From Chelonoidis abingdonii (lineage: Eukaryota > Chordata > Testudines > Testudinidae), in contig NC_133770.1 in assembly GCF_003597395.2 (NCBI RefSeq), positions 35,416,428 through 35,480,427 on the forward strand: DNA of 64,000 nucleotides, written 5' to 3'. The notes below the pieces were generated by a model. It had not been told where the DNA came from, searched no databases, and saw only the letters and a list, made by a program, of their open reading frames with translations. Below are positions 24,111 through 34,782 of this stretch, one piece after another. Made by a program: the position numbers and the translations under genes. Numbering within the stretch: position 1 is the first letter of the stretch; each line of letters opens with the position of its first letter.

Positions 24111-24615
24111 TTCTATTCATTGAACTTTTTGAAATTTTTCACTTTTAGAGAGGTAAGGGATTGCCTCTGTGTTCATAAATTTGCAGAGGGACAATAGGGT
24201 TGATTTTAAATAAATATATAGAGGTAAGAAATAAGAAAACATGTTAACAAGCATATTATCTCTGGAGACAAATCCACAGTTTGAGAACTGCAAAACTAAG
24301 CATCTCTTATGATATCTTCTAGACTGACCACTGAGTCCCATTGGGTAGATAAAAAGATTAACCTAAACAATCTATATAGAAGCCCCTAGAATCCCATAAA
24401 TTTGGGGTCCCTAATCCATGAACTATTGGAACTCATTTACAAAATGTGTCTTAAACATTATATGAATAGATTATTAATTCTATAGTATGAGACAATCTCT
24501 ATTTCATGATGAGATTGGTTTTTTGAGGAATCTTTGAGCTATAATGTCTCTTAATTAAAACTATCAAAAAATCAGAAAATCTGATTAAAAAGATTATTGA
24601 TTTTTACCCATTCTG

Positions 24616-26297
24616 ATGCAAGAACTTGGAACAAATTTTGAAACAGAAAGCAGCTAAGGACATAGAGGTAAACAGTAATTGGGATAAAATACAACATGGC
24701 TTTACAAAAGGTAGAGTATGCCAAACCAACCTGATCTCCTTCTCTGAGAAGTTAACTGAGTTTTTAGACAAAGGAAATGCATTAGATCTAATCTATCTGG
24801 TTTCAGTAAGGCACTTGATATAATTTCTCATGTGGAGTGTTAGTTAAATTGGAGAATATGGGGATTAATATGAGAGCTGAAAGTGGATAAGGAATTGGTT
24901 AAAGTGGAGACTACAATGGGCCATAGAGAAAGATGAACTGTTAGGCTGGAGGGAAATTACTAGTGGAATTCCTCTGGGATCAATCTTGGCTCCTAATCTT
25001 ATTTAATATTTTTATTAATAAACTTGGAACAAGAAGTGGGAGTGTGTTAACAAAATCTGTGGATGACACAAAGTTAGGAAGTATTGCCAATATGGAGGAG
25101 GACCAAAATATCATACAAGAAGATCTGGATGGCATTGAAACGAGACTAATACAAAATGAGATGAAATTTAATAGTTCAAAATCATGCACTTCGTGAACAA
25201 CAAAAATGATGTGTGCTATAAGTTAGAGACGTATCTGTCACTTCCAACTGAAGAGGAGAAAGATCTGGGTGTATTGGTTGATCATAGGATGACTATGAGC
25301 GGCCAATGTGATGTGGCAGTGAAAAAAGCTAATGCAGTCCTATGAAGCATCAGACAAGGTATTTCTTTAGAGAGGGAAGTGTTAGTATTATTATACAAGG
25401 CACTGGGGAGATTTCGTCTGGAATACTGTATGCAATTCTGGTCTCATGTTTAAGAAAGATTAATTCAAAGTGGAACAGGTAAAGAGACAGGCTACTAGGA
25501 TGATCCGACAAATGAAAAACCTACCTTATGAGAGGAGACTCAAAGACTTTGGCTTGTTTAGCCCAACCAAAAGAGGGCTATGGGAAGATGATTGTTCTCT
25601 ATAAATAGATCAGAGGGACAAACACCAGGGAGGGAGAAGGGTTATTTAAGTTAAGTGCCAACATGCACACAGAAACAAATGGATATAAACTGGCTATCAA
25701 AAAGTTTAGGCTTAAAATCAGACAAAGGTTTCTAACTATTAGAGGAGTGATGGTTCTGGAACAGCTTTCCAAGGGGAACAGTGGGGGCAAAAAACCTAAT
25801 TGGCTTCAAGACTGAGCTTGATAAGTTTATAGAGGGGACAGTATGAGGAGACTGCTTATGCTGGCAAGTAGCCAATCTGTCACTGCTAGCAGCAAATATC
25901 TCCAGTGGCTAGAACACTAGATAGGGAGGGCTCTGAGTTACTACGGAGAATTCTTTCCCAGGTGTCTGGCTGGTGAGTATTGCCTACATGCTCAGCGTCT
26001 AACTAATTCCCATATTTGAGGGTGAGAAGGAATTTCTCCCTGGGTCAGACTGACAGAGACCCTGGGATTTTCTTTGCCTTCCTCTGCAGCATGGGTCATT
26101 TGCAGGCTTAAACTAGTGTAAATGGTGGATTCTCTGTAACTTGAAGGCTTTAAATCATGATTTGAGGACTTCAGTAATTCAGTCAGAGGTTGTGTTCCTG
26201 TTACAGGAGTGGCTGGGTGAGGTTCTGTGGCCTGTAACATGCAGGAGGTCGGACTAGACGATCATGATAGTGCTTTCCGGCCTTAAAGTCTATGTAC
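24616..26297 (+). mobile_element. CR1 LINE copy B, 3' half (RT core to true 3' end)
   Basis: Resumes exactly where the 5' half stops: LEQILKQKAAKDIEVNSNW, then HGFTKGRVCQTNL, a degenerate SVDD in place of the FVDD box near 25050, RRATRMI-type connection text near 25490, and a full 3' UTR ending in GGAGGTCGGACTAGACGATC..CTTAAAGTCTATG near 26297. With 19000-21083 it makes an almost complete CR1 of about 3.8 kb. Confidence 0.9.
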
Positions 26298-26705
26298 AAG
26301 GATTCTCATTTTGGCATACTAGCCATAATACTACACTGAGAAAGTTCCTTTTAAGATACTGATCAATGATTTTACATGTTTGGGACAAGAGTTTATAACC
26401 ATGTGGCAGACAGCCAATAACTATGATGGACATCCTGTACTGAATTTCACTGTCTAGTGCAGCAAAATACAGGGCATCTGAAGTGTGACACTGTCACATA
26501 TAGAAACCAACTTTATTTTACAGAGAATTTGAACATAAAAAGTGCCGGTATCGCCAGAAGTGTGACTATAAAGTTGAGGAAGTTCTATCTGTTGTGCATG
26601 TATTGCAAGTCCTAACTGCTTACCTTACCTACAAAAAAGTAAGAGCTTAATTAAGGAAGGGTTAAATTGTCCGAGCAGAAGCAGTGTTTTTAGTGTAAAA
26701 AACAA

Positions 26706-27846
26706 CACTACAGTAACTCATCGCTGAGCATCCTCCTACTTAACATTGTTTCAAAGTTACATCACTGCTTCATTAGGGAACATACTTGTTTAAAGTTGTG
26801 CAATGCTCCTTTATAACGTCGTTTGGCTGACTTTACAAGGGAGCATTGCACAAGTTCCTCTTCTCAGCTTCCTCTCCCTCCTTTCCTCCCTGTGCTTTCC
26901 TGTTTGGCAGCACTTAGGACTTTCTGGGAGGGATGGAGGGAGAAAGTGAGCGAGCGGGGAAGCTGTCTCCCACCCACCGGCAGGCAGGGCCACCTGAAAC
27001 TCAGGAGCTTTAGCCCAGGGCTCTGCAGCCCCTAAGGGGGCCCCGGCCTGAAGTTCTAAAGCCCCTTTTGGAATGCAGTCCTGTGAGCGCAGGTTGAAGG
27101 ACTCAAGAGGAGCAGGGCAGCCACACAGCCAGTGGCCAGAGAGAAGCAGCACTTTCCCCTTCAAAGCCGGTCAGAGAGAAGCGGCATTTTAAAGGGAAAA
27201 CACCACTTCACTCCAGCAGCTGGCTGCGTGGCTGCCCCTGCTCCTCCTGAGTCCTCCGGCCCGTGCTCGCAGGGCTGCATTCCGAAAGTGGCTTTAGAGC
27301 TGCAGGCCAGGGCCTTGGGGCCCCCTCAGCCCAGTTCCCTGCAGCCCCTGAAGCACCTGCATTCCATGTGGCCCTGCCTGCCAGGGGCAGCTCCCAGAAT
27401 CAGGGCCATGGGGGTGGTGTTGCACTGTGCAGAGCCACCTGCGCACCTCCTGTCTGCCCCAGCCCTGAGCCTCCTCCTGCACAGGGCTTTGGAGTGGAGC
27501 CTGGAGCTGGAGCACGGAGTGGCACTTTTTGCCTAGAGCTGGAGCAGAGCCAGAGCACAGCTCCAGAGCCCTGCTCCCGCACCCCCACCCTGAGCGCCCT
27601 CCCACAACTTAACTCCCTGCCAGACCCTGCATCCCCAACCCTGAGCCCCAGGGGTAAGCCAGGGACACCTCCCCACCACAGTACAGTACATAATGCCTTT
27701 TGTCTGCCCCCCCAAAATTCTTTGGAACCTAACCCCCCACATTTACATTAAATCTTGTGGGAAAATTGGATTTGTTTAACATTGTTTCACTTAAAGTTGC
27801 ATTTTTCAGGAACATAACTACAACATTAAGTGAGGATTTACTGTAC
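26706..27846. mobile_element. Inverted relative of the TACAGTAACTC transposon
   Basis: Left CTACAGTAACTCATCGC, right ATTAAGTGAGGATTTACTGT. The last 90 bp is the reverse complement of the first 90 bp of 21189-22082 (AAGTTGCATTTTTCAGGAAC against GTTCCTGAAAAATGCAACTT-type text). GC-rich interior 26900-27660 creates spurious long ORFs. Confidence 0.8.
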
Positions 27847-28290
27847 TTGACAGAAAGATGCAGTTTACCTTCCAAATAAATGAAGAAAACTTTAAATGCT
27901 AAGTGGCTTTAATGTTATTCTTGGATATAAAATAGTAAAATCCTTATGACATAGAAATAAGATTTTAAATGTCTGTTTTGAGATATTAAATACATACAAC
28001 AGGTAACTAAGATGTAAAGTTATTTATCTGAGTGCAAACTTTCACAAGGTCACATGAACAAGAAATGACTTAATCTAAAAGAAATTTGCTCAAGTCATGT
28101 CGGTCATCACAGGATTGTGCAAAACTTTACAGACCTGATACACTGAGGATTCGAGAGAAGCAGTGACTAGCTGTCACCTTCTTTAAACTATTAGAAAGCA
28201 AGACTTAGCAGTAGCTGTTTCCCTTTTATCTGATGCAAGATAGCAGAATTAAGTTATTGTTTTAAAAAGCATTTATTTCTAAATGTAATA

Positions 28291-28690
28291 TAGTTAGGCT
28301 TGGAATGATTAGGGTTTTTTTTTACTAAATGTCAACAAACAGTAATGGAAATACACACACAAACCAAAAAATATTTAATTTGATAATAATAGAAATTTAC
28401 AGATAGGCAAAAGAAAAATGATGTTTGAGAACTGCATTTGATTTAAGGATATTTACTTCGTACATTTTGACTTGTAATGTTCACAATTAGTAATTTAATA
28501 TTCTAAAGCTTTAACTTTGTATATCTCAAGGTCTACTGTCATTAAGTAATTACCGTGACATCTCCAACTGTCCAACCCCACAATTTCCCACAACTGTGAA
28601 ACTAAATCAATCAATAAAAATAGAAATGATTTAACACTATTATCCACCAAAATGATAAAAAATCAAAATCAAATTCTGCCAAGCCTAACT
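28291..28690. mobile_element. 400-bp MITE with AGTTAGGCTTGG ends
   Basis: AGTTAGGCTTGG at 28291-28302 is exactly inverted as CCAAGCCTAACT at 28679-28690. AT-rich interior. No coding capacity; superfamily not determined. Confidence 0.75.
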
Positions 28691-29149
28691 TTGATACCCT
28701 CACATGTACAGCACATACATCTTTTTGACAGTGTGGTCAGGACCCTCTTTTCAGATCTCATTTGAAAGATCCATGCATAATAAAATGGAGGGGAGGCAAC
28801 AGATCTGTCTGAGTAGGACAGTTTTGATATTTGTATTTAGTCCCTGTTTTAACTAGGTCAGGGGACTGTTCAAAGAATCCCTACTCACTCACTGCAAGAA
28901 GGTCCATGCTAGTATGATCCTCAGGTACTGAGAAGCAGTGGTTCAGAAGTAATTTAACAAGTCGCACCTTAGGGACCATGGGGCGGGGGGGGAAGCTAAG
29001 AAAGAGCCTGCTTCTGAACAGAAACTGAGAAGACAACTAGGTAAGAGAGTCCTCAAGGATAAGCAGGAAGGAAGATAGCCTGACTGTGAGGAGGAACGTC
29101 CCAGACAAGGTATGGGAGGCCCCTAAATGAGGAGGGGCAGAGGGTAAAG

Positions 29150-29770
29150 ACCCAACCCTGAGGCAGGGGGCAGTCTGTGACCAGATCCAGGACATGAAGG
29201 GCTCCTGCTAGCTGTGACTAGGGACGGAGGGAAGGGGCCCGGATCTGGGGGTGGGGCACGCTGGCTGTCACCAGGGCTGCAGGGAAGGGGCCTGGCCTGG
29301 ACCAGAGACGGGCCCACAGCTGGCTGTTAACACAAGGAGCCCGGACCTGAGGGGAGGGGGGACGCCGCTGGCTGTCACCAGAGCCAGAGGGGCCCAGACC
29401 TGAGGCGGGGGAGGGGGACGCCGCTGGCTGTCAACAAGACTGGAGGGGCCCAGACCTGAAGGGGGGGGGTGGCTGTCACCAGGGCCGAGAGGAGGATCTC
29501 CCGCTGGGTGTGAACAAGGGAGAGGCCTGGACCTGAGGGGGGGGGGGGGGCCGGGGCCGCAGCTGTCACCCGAGCCAGAGGAGCCCAGACCTGAGGCGGG
29601 GGGGAAGGCTGGCTGCCAACAGGGGAGGGGCCCGGACCTGGGGAGAGGTCCAGAACTGGGCGGGGGGCGCGTTGGCTCACCAGGGCCGAAGGAGAGGCCG
29701 ATCCTCCCGTTGGGTATGACAAGGAAGGGCCCGGATTTGAGGGGGGTCCCCCCAGACTGTCAACAGGGCG
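29150..29770. repeat. Intron 1 minisatellite, imperfect units of about 55-65 bp
   Basis: Imperfect tandem repeats built around GGGGCCCGGACCTGAGG, a long G run and GCTGGCTGTCACCAGGGC. Copies are visible near 29235, 29290, 29340, 29400, 29450, 29520, 29590, 29640 and 29725. The repeat unit is unrelated to the upstream array. Runs of 8-14 G (for example near 29461-29470 and 29538-29550) are length-unstable and G-quadruplex-prone. Confidence 0.75.
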
Positions 29771-30320
29771 TGAGTGCGATACCCGAGCAGCAGCCCCGCA
29801 TCAGGAGGCCTCACCAGGCCGGGACCCCTCGGAAGGGGGTGGCCAGCACGGCCACCGGGCCCAGTCATGACCAGCCGGCCGGAAGCATGGCGCTGCCTGC
29901 ACCTGGACTTGCCGACGCCGCTCTCGCCGATGATGAGGATCTCAACGTGGTCAGTATGTCCTCGTCCATCCCGACGAGCCTGGCCGACCCCAACTCTCAC
30001 ACCTCCTTGCGCAGGTTATCTAGTCCCGTCCGCTTGTGACTGCGCATGCGCACTCAGCCCTTTTTATTTTTCAGTTTTCTATTACAGCCCCTCACGCATG
30101 CGCTGACCCGCCTCACTTAACGAGTTACGAACGTCCTCACCCTCCCCTGCGGCGCATGCGCCGGAGAAGGCAGTTGTATTTAGCCGCTCACAGGCAGGTG
30201 CTTCGGGGATGTGTTGTCATCGCGCGATGGTCTGCGCGCCCCAGTCATACCTCAGTGACAGCCCCGTGCGTTGCGTCACCGCGCAAACTGGGGCCTTCGG
30301 CTGCTGCTCCTCTGCCCCCG
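29700..30320 (-). promoter_or_regulatory. RAB18: CpG-rich RAB18 promoter with three NRF1-type sites
   Basis: This GC-rich, CpG-rich stretch surrounds the RAB18 start. Upstream of the ATG (higher coordinates) are three GCATGC-centred palindromes: TGCGCATGCGCA at 30041-30052, CGCATGCGC at 30095-30103 and GGCGCATGCGCC at 30151-30162. These match the consensus bound by NRF1, a common activator at CpG-island promoters of housekeeping genes. There is no clear TATA box at the expected distance. Transcription start sites are not visible from sequence; the core promoter is inferred. Confidence 0.7.
29903..29969 (-). CDS. RAB18: RAB18 coding exon 1 (P-loop), one base short
   Basis: This is the first coding exon of the Rab GTPase RAB18, which acts on lipid droplets and in ER/Golgi trafficking. 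Seen: an ATG at 29969 reading MDED, then codons for ILIIGESGVGKS, the P-loop that binds GTP phosphates, ending in AAGTCCAG before a GT donor at 29902-29901. Family knowledge: this exon normally holds 68 coding bases; here there are 67. One A is missing between the LTT codons and the ATCCTC codons, so the ATG frame and the P-loop frame differ. From the ATG the shifted frame runs into a TGA in exon 3 (about 4938-4940). The P-loop frame has no ATG upstream before a stop, only a GTG. Inference: sequencing or assembly indel, or a real null allele. The locus keeps introns, so it is not a processed pseudogene. Confidence 0.92.
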
Positions 30321-31072
30321 GCCTGGGTGCTGCCCGGGGGTGTGTGGCTGCTCTGCGGCCGGGGGATCAGCCCCTACACTGGGTGCTGCCCGGGGGTGTG
30401 GCTGCGCTGCGGCCGGATCAGGAACCCCCACATACCTGGGTGCTGCCGGAGGTTGTGTGGCTGCGCGCGGCCGGGGATGCAGCCCCCTACACCCTGGGTG
30501 TGCTGCGCGTGGGGTGTGGCTGCGCTGCGGCCGGGGGATCAGCCCCCACACCTGGGTGCTGCCCGGGGTGTGTGGCTGCGCTGCGCCAGGATCAGCCCCT
30601 ACACCTGGTGTTGCCCAGGGGTGTGGCTGCGCTGCGGCCGGGATCAGCCCCCCCCCCCATACCGGGTGTGCCTGGGGTATGTCTGCGCTGGGGCCGGGGA
30701 TCAGGCCCCCCCACACCTGATGCTGCCCCGCGGGATAGTGTCTGCACTGCGGCTGGGAGCAGCCCCCCCCCACACACACACACGTGGGGGGGGGGGCGGG
30801 TATGGCTGCGCAGCGGTTGGGGGATCAGCCCTCCACACCTGGATGCTGCCTGTGGGGGTATGGTTGCCCTGCGGCTGGGGGATCAGCCCCCCACACTTGG
30901 GCTCTGCCGGGGGGCGGGGGGTATGGCTGCGCTGCGGCCGGGATCAGCCCCCCACACGTGGGTGCTGCCCGAGGGGTGTGGCTGCGCTGCAGTTGGGGGA
31001 TCAACTTCCCCCCCTCACACATCTGGGTGCTGCCCGGGGGGTATGGCTGCCCTGCGGTTGGGGGCTCAGTCT
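30320..31072. repeat. Upstream minisatellite, about 13 units of about 58 bp
   Basis: GC-rich tandem array. Each unit runs through GGTGCTGCCCGGGG, a TGTGGCTGCGCTGCGG block, GGGGATCAGCC and a CCCACACCTG block. Unit starts are near 30325, 30381, 30439, 30497, 30554, 30607, 30664, 30718, 30784, 30841, 30899, 30959 and 31025. Units vary by small indels in the C and G runs. The array stays open in more than one plus-strand frame only because it is repetitive and stop-poor; no gene is called from it. It begins about 350 bp upstream of the RAB18 ATG. Confidence 0.9.
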
Positions 31073-31244
31073 CTCCAGCGTAAACAAACTTGCACTAGCT
31101 CCGCTCCATCATGCCAAAAATTGCAGCATGGACGTTGTGACGGGGATGACAGCTCGGGCTAGTCACCTGACTCAGACCCAAGAGGTGGAAGGGCTTGGAC
31201 TCCAGCCACCAGTGGAGCCCCAATGTCCATGGGCTATTTCTAGC

Positions 31245-31460
31245 ATGCCAATGTAACCCACACACCTTCTGGGTGTGGTGTTCTGTCCCATCTAGTGGCA
31301 CAAAGTTGACTTAAAGACAGAGATAAAATGATTCTACAGCCTTAGCTACCAGCCAGTCTGCTTTTAGCTCATGCAGTAGAGGCTCCTGCACTAAGCGCCA
31401 GAGATTCCAGCTTCGATCCTGCCCACCGACAGACCCTGGTCGTCAGTGTTATGCTAGCTC
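31245..31460 (+). mobile_element. tRNA-derived SINE-like repeat
   Basis: Starts near CACACACCTTCTGGGTGTGG and TCTGTCCCATCTAGTGGC, then holds an A-box-like TAGCTCATGCAGTAGAGG (31365-31382) and a B-box-like GCTTCGATCCTGCC (31410-31423) at tRNA-like spacing. I recognise the text from turtle repeats; the class is inferred from the box motifs. Confidence 0.45.
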
Positions 31461-31464
31461 CAGC

Positions 31465-32400
31465 AGAGTTAGCAGTGCCTACCCATGCTGGGAGGCATGA
31501 TCACAGCTATTCTGTGGACATAGCCTTATTAGTGACCAAATCTACACGGGGAAGTGGGACAACAGGCTAAATACTGTATTCGGGAAAAGGCTATTCAAGA
31601 GAATTGGGGTCTTACCCCTCAGGGATTTGAGAGAGATGAATTGAGGGCATTTGCTATGGGGAGATGGGGAATTGTCAAGAAACCGTCTGCCCACCCCGTT
31701 TATCCGTTTTCCCTCCTCTTCCATCATTCTTAACTTACTATTCATCCAATTATCACTACAGGAAATAAAATTACTATATAAATTATACACATATACTTGG
31801 GGAGCCAGGGCTAAAACCTTGTACTACCCAAAAAGAAGGGCCCTACTTAAGATAAAGGATTAGCAGTAAGTATTTTATTCCTTCTGTGCATCAGCTTCTA
31901 GACGGCAAGTGCATATATATAGACAGACCCCTTCCATCCTGCTCTCACAGAGCCATTCTGTACTGGATGAAGTTTCAGGGTCCAGCTGAGAAGCAGCTCA
32001 GCACTATGATTCCTTTAAAAGTGCGGAGGGGTTGCCATCCATACCTGCTTGTCTTCAGGGTTTCAGCTGAAAACAGGATAAATTATTTTCTAGATTTTAA
32101 ATAAGGTCTAAATTATCTTTCCTCTCCCCAGCTTACTTAGATAAACTTGGGGGTAAGGGTGGATGACAAGTCACCCAAGAGGATGTTCTCAGGGCTTTCA
32201 GTTTCTCTGTGTAGGCAGATGTGGTACCTTTGGGACTGGATATCACAGCTGAAGTAGAGAAAAAGTCAGATACAACTGCAAAAAGGAAGGAGAGAGGGAA
32301 GGCTACTAGCAAGCAAATCATGTTGAAATGGAGAACAAAATCACTTTCAGTGTGCTGGGGCGCGCATGCTACCCCTCAAAACTGAAATATTCCAGCATGT
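31465..32400. other. Intergenic DNA without recognised features
   Basis: No gene or confident repeat seen upstream of RAB18 in this stretch. Confidence 0.4.
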
Positions 32401-32404
32401 AACT

Positions 32405-32959
32405 GGAGCATTTGCTCAACCTATCCTTACAAATATTAATATTGATGCAATCACTGCTTGAATACTGTATTCAATTCTGTTGTCCACAGTTCAAGGATGT
32501 TGAAAAATTGGAAAGGGTTCAGAGAAGAGCCACAAGAATGATTAAAGGATTAGAAAACCTGCCTTATAGTGATGGACAGTATTTAGCTCAATCTATTTAG
32601 CTTAACAAAAAAAATGTTAAACGGTGACTTTATTACAGTTTATAAGTACATACATAGAGAAACAATATTTAATAATGGGCTCTTTAACAGAGAAAGGTAG
32701 AACATGGTCCAGTGGCTGGAAGTTACAGCTAGACCAATTCAGACTGGAAATAAGGTGTACCTTTTTAACAGTGAGGTAGTTCACTGGAACAATTTACCAA
32801 GGATTATGGTGGATTCTCCATCACTGACAATTTTTAAATCAATATCAGATGTTTTCTTAGATGTTCTAAGTATTATTTGGGGGTAGTTCTATGGCCTGCT
32901 TTATACAGATGTCAGACTAAATGATCACAGTGGTTCCTTCTGGCCATGGAATCTATGAA
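32405..32959 (+). mobile_element. CR1-type LINE, 5'-truncated
   Basis: Ends of the connection domain (CIQFCCPQF, RVQRRATRMIKGLENLPYS at 32510-32570; WNNLPRI near 32795) and a CR1 3' end (GTCAGACTAAATGATCACAG, TTCTGGCCATGGAATCTATGA at 32959). Frames are broken. Confidence 0.8.
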
Positions 32960-33241
32960 TATAAATGTATACAAGCTCATATATAAAAGTTACGTTGACA
33001 TGATACAATATTGTACCAGTACCTTTTCTGTACCAACTGTACCTTTTTGCCTGTAAAGACCTGCTTTACAGGTATATCAATAAATGTATTAGTTTCCCAA
33101 TGTTCTCCATTCACTTCCCCCATCTCCTGTTCCACACATATTGCATATTTTGAGATTATTATTTTTTTCAGGTTAACATGACCCATCCCCCTTCTGGACA
33201 CACTTGATGACACAGGTCCTTCCCTTGGAGACGCTTGATCA

Positions 33242-33668
33242 GGATAAGGAGTAATGGGTTTAATATGCAGCAAGGGAGATTTAGGTTAGAAATTAGGGGA
33301 AACTTTCTAATTATAAGTATCAGAGGGGTAGCCGTGTTAGTCTGGATCTGTAAAAGCAGCAGAGAATCCTGTGGCACCTTATAGACTAACAGACGTATTC
33401 ACCCACGAATGCCCATGCTCCAAAACGTCTGTTAGTCTATAAGGTGCCACAGGATTCTCTGCTGCTTTTTCTAATTATAAGGATAGGTAAACACTAGAAT
33501 AGGCTTCCAAGGAAAGTTATGGAATCGCTGTAATTAGAGGTTTTTAAGAACAGGTTAGGTAAACACCTGTCAGGTATAATCTAGGTATACTTGGTCTCAC
33601 CTCAGCACAGAAGGGCTGGGCTATATGACCTCTTGAGGTCCCTTTCAGTCCTAAAGTTCTATGAATCC
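33242..33668 (+). mobile_element. CR1-type 3' fragment carrying a SINE insertion
   Basis: 3' text of another CR1 subfamily (GATTTAGGTTAGAAATTAGG, GGCTGGGCTATATGACCTC, CAGTCCTAAAGTTCTATGA) is split by the fold-back element at 33318-33470 and resumes after it. Confidence 0.7.
33318..33470. mobile_element. Fold-back turtle SINE with 11-bp target duplication
   Basis: Begins TATCAGAGGGGTAGCCGTG, the head of a common turtle SINE. Bases 33352-33396 (45 nt) are perfectly inverted at 33425-33469 around a 28-nt spacer. The whole is flanked by CTAATTATAAG at 33307-33317 and 33471-33481, an exact 11-bp duplication, so it moved as one unit by LINE-type insertion. Confidence 0.9.
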
Positions 33669-34570
33669 CTCAGGGATCCTAACTCCCAATGACTGTGCTA
33701 AATGAGCACGAAAACAATCATTATCTTATTAGATCTTACAGGCACATCCCTGCAAATAGATGACTATGGCTGTGTCTCTTTATTGTAATATTCTGAGATG
33801 CGTTGAAGGTGTTATATATTATTTTATTACACTAGTATGTACATAAATCCATATAATTTTGGGGCCCTGTGCACTGTGGCAGTTGCCCCGTCCCCAGCCC
33901 GCTTCTGGAGGGTGGATGCTCCCTGATGAGAGAGCAAGCACTCCCTACCCTCCTCCCACAGCAGCTCCTGTCCCGCGTAGCTGGCCTGGCTCTTCGCTCC
34001 AACCTGTTGGCTTTTTCCACATTGTTCAGGAGTGACACCTCCCCCCTCAATGTGATGCCCTGCCACATCCCCTTTGTGGCCCTGAGTTGCTTTGTGTGTG
34101 GGTGTGGGAAGGTGTTTTTTTTCCTCCAGTGATTGGGGGGTCCACTGAGATGGGAGCCATATGCCAGTGCACTGAGTGCACATTGATTAATCCAGGCCTG
34201 TTGAAATCACTTAGCACCCCATAGAATCAGACCTTACATGTCAGTTTCCATTTAAATAACAGAAAGTTTCTAGCAATTTTGCTTTCAAAGATATCTTTGA
34301 AAAAGTAAACTGATTGCCAGGATTGAAGGTTTGTTGCTTATTTTCCTGAAAGCCAGTGACTGCCTCTCCACCCCTTTACCCAGAGCTGATCTATGAAAAA
34401 CAGGGCCACTGGATTCCTTGACTGATGGCTGCATGGATAAGTGCCATCTAGCTCATTACTGATTTAATGCTGCCACACTGTGAGGCACTCTGAGCCAACT
34501 GTCTGCAGTTGGACCAGCTCCCATGCTGAGCAGATGTAACTTGTAGCCATAAGGATGGGTGACTCAGTAA
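33669..34570. other. Intergenic DNA without recognised features
   Basis: Some GC-rich sequence at 33860-34090 keeps short ORFs open on both strands, with no recognisable domain. Nothing else supported. Confidence 0.35.
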
Positions 34571-34574
34571 GGTG

Positions 34575-34738
34575 AGATGCAATGTAAAGTATGGGATTGA
34601 CAACAAAGTCTAGTCCTGGGTGTGACAGACTCCTTTGACAGTTTTGCCAAATCACTTAACCTTTCTGTTTTAATTTTGACATCTGTAGAATGGGGATAAT
34701 AAAATTTACCTCAGAAGATGTTCCAGCAATTGATTAGG
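34575..34738 (+). mobile_element. MIR-type SINE
   Basis: CCAAATCACTTAACCTTTCTG followed by CATCTGTAGAATGGGGATAATAAAATTTACCTC is a clear MIR core and 3' region. Confidence 0.75.
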
Positions 34739-34782
34739 TAGTATTTACACATTTTCTCCAGGCTGCACACAAAACCTTCTGA

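Larger units (their letters stand above)
21084..24615. mobile_element. hAT-type element (3.5 kb composite) splitting CR1 copy B
   Basis: Left end CAGGATGGATTTGATTT; right end reads inversely CAGAATGGGTAAAAATC. Flanks ATGCATGG (21076-21083) and ATGCAAGA (24616-24623) agree at 6 of 8, fitting an old hAT duplication, and the CR1 reading resumes across it. Its length includes later insertions at about 21189-22082, 22540-23385 and 23993-24110. No transposase frame is recognisable. Confidence 0.75.

Noticed and set aside
27132..27751. Overlapping plus-strand ORFs of 134 and 162 codons
   Set aside because: Inside the GC-rich body of the related transposon at 26706-27846, with antisense ORFs equally open.
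29677..30000. Minus-strand ORF starting upstream of RAB18 and containing the P-loop, as an alternative N-terminus
   Set aside because: Its first codon is GTG, and there is no ATG between it and the upstream TAG. The canonical MDED ATG is present at 29969 in another frame, so a frameshift is the better reading.
30036..31256. A 406-codon plus-strand ORF upstream of RAB18, with a second long frame beside it
   Set aside because: It is the translation of the 58-bp GC-rich minisatellite. Several frames stay open at once, and there is no domain, splice context or conserved start.
31365..31423. A functional tRNA gene
   Set aside because: Only A-box and B-box-like motifs are present. No acceptor stem or anticodon arm folds convincingly; it is a SINE-like repeat.
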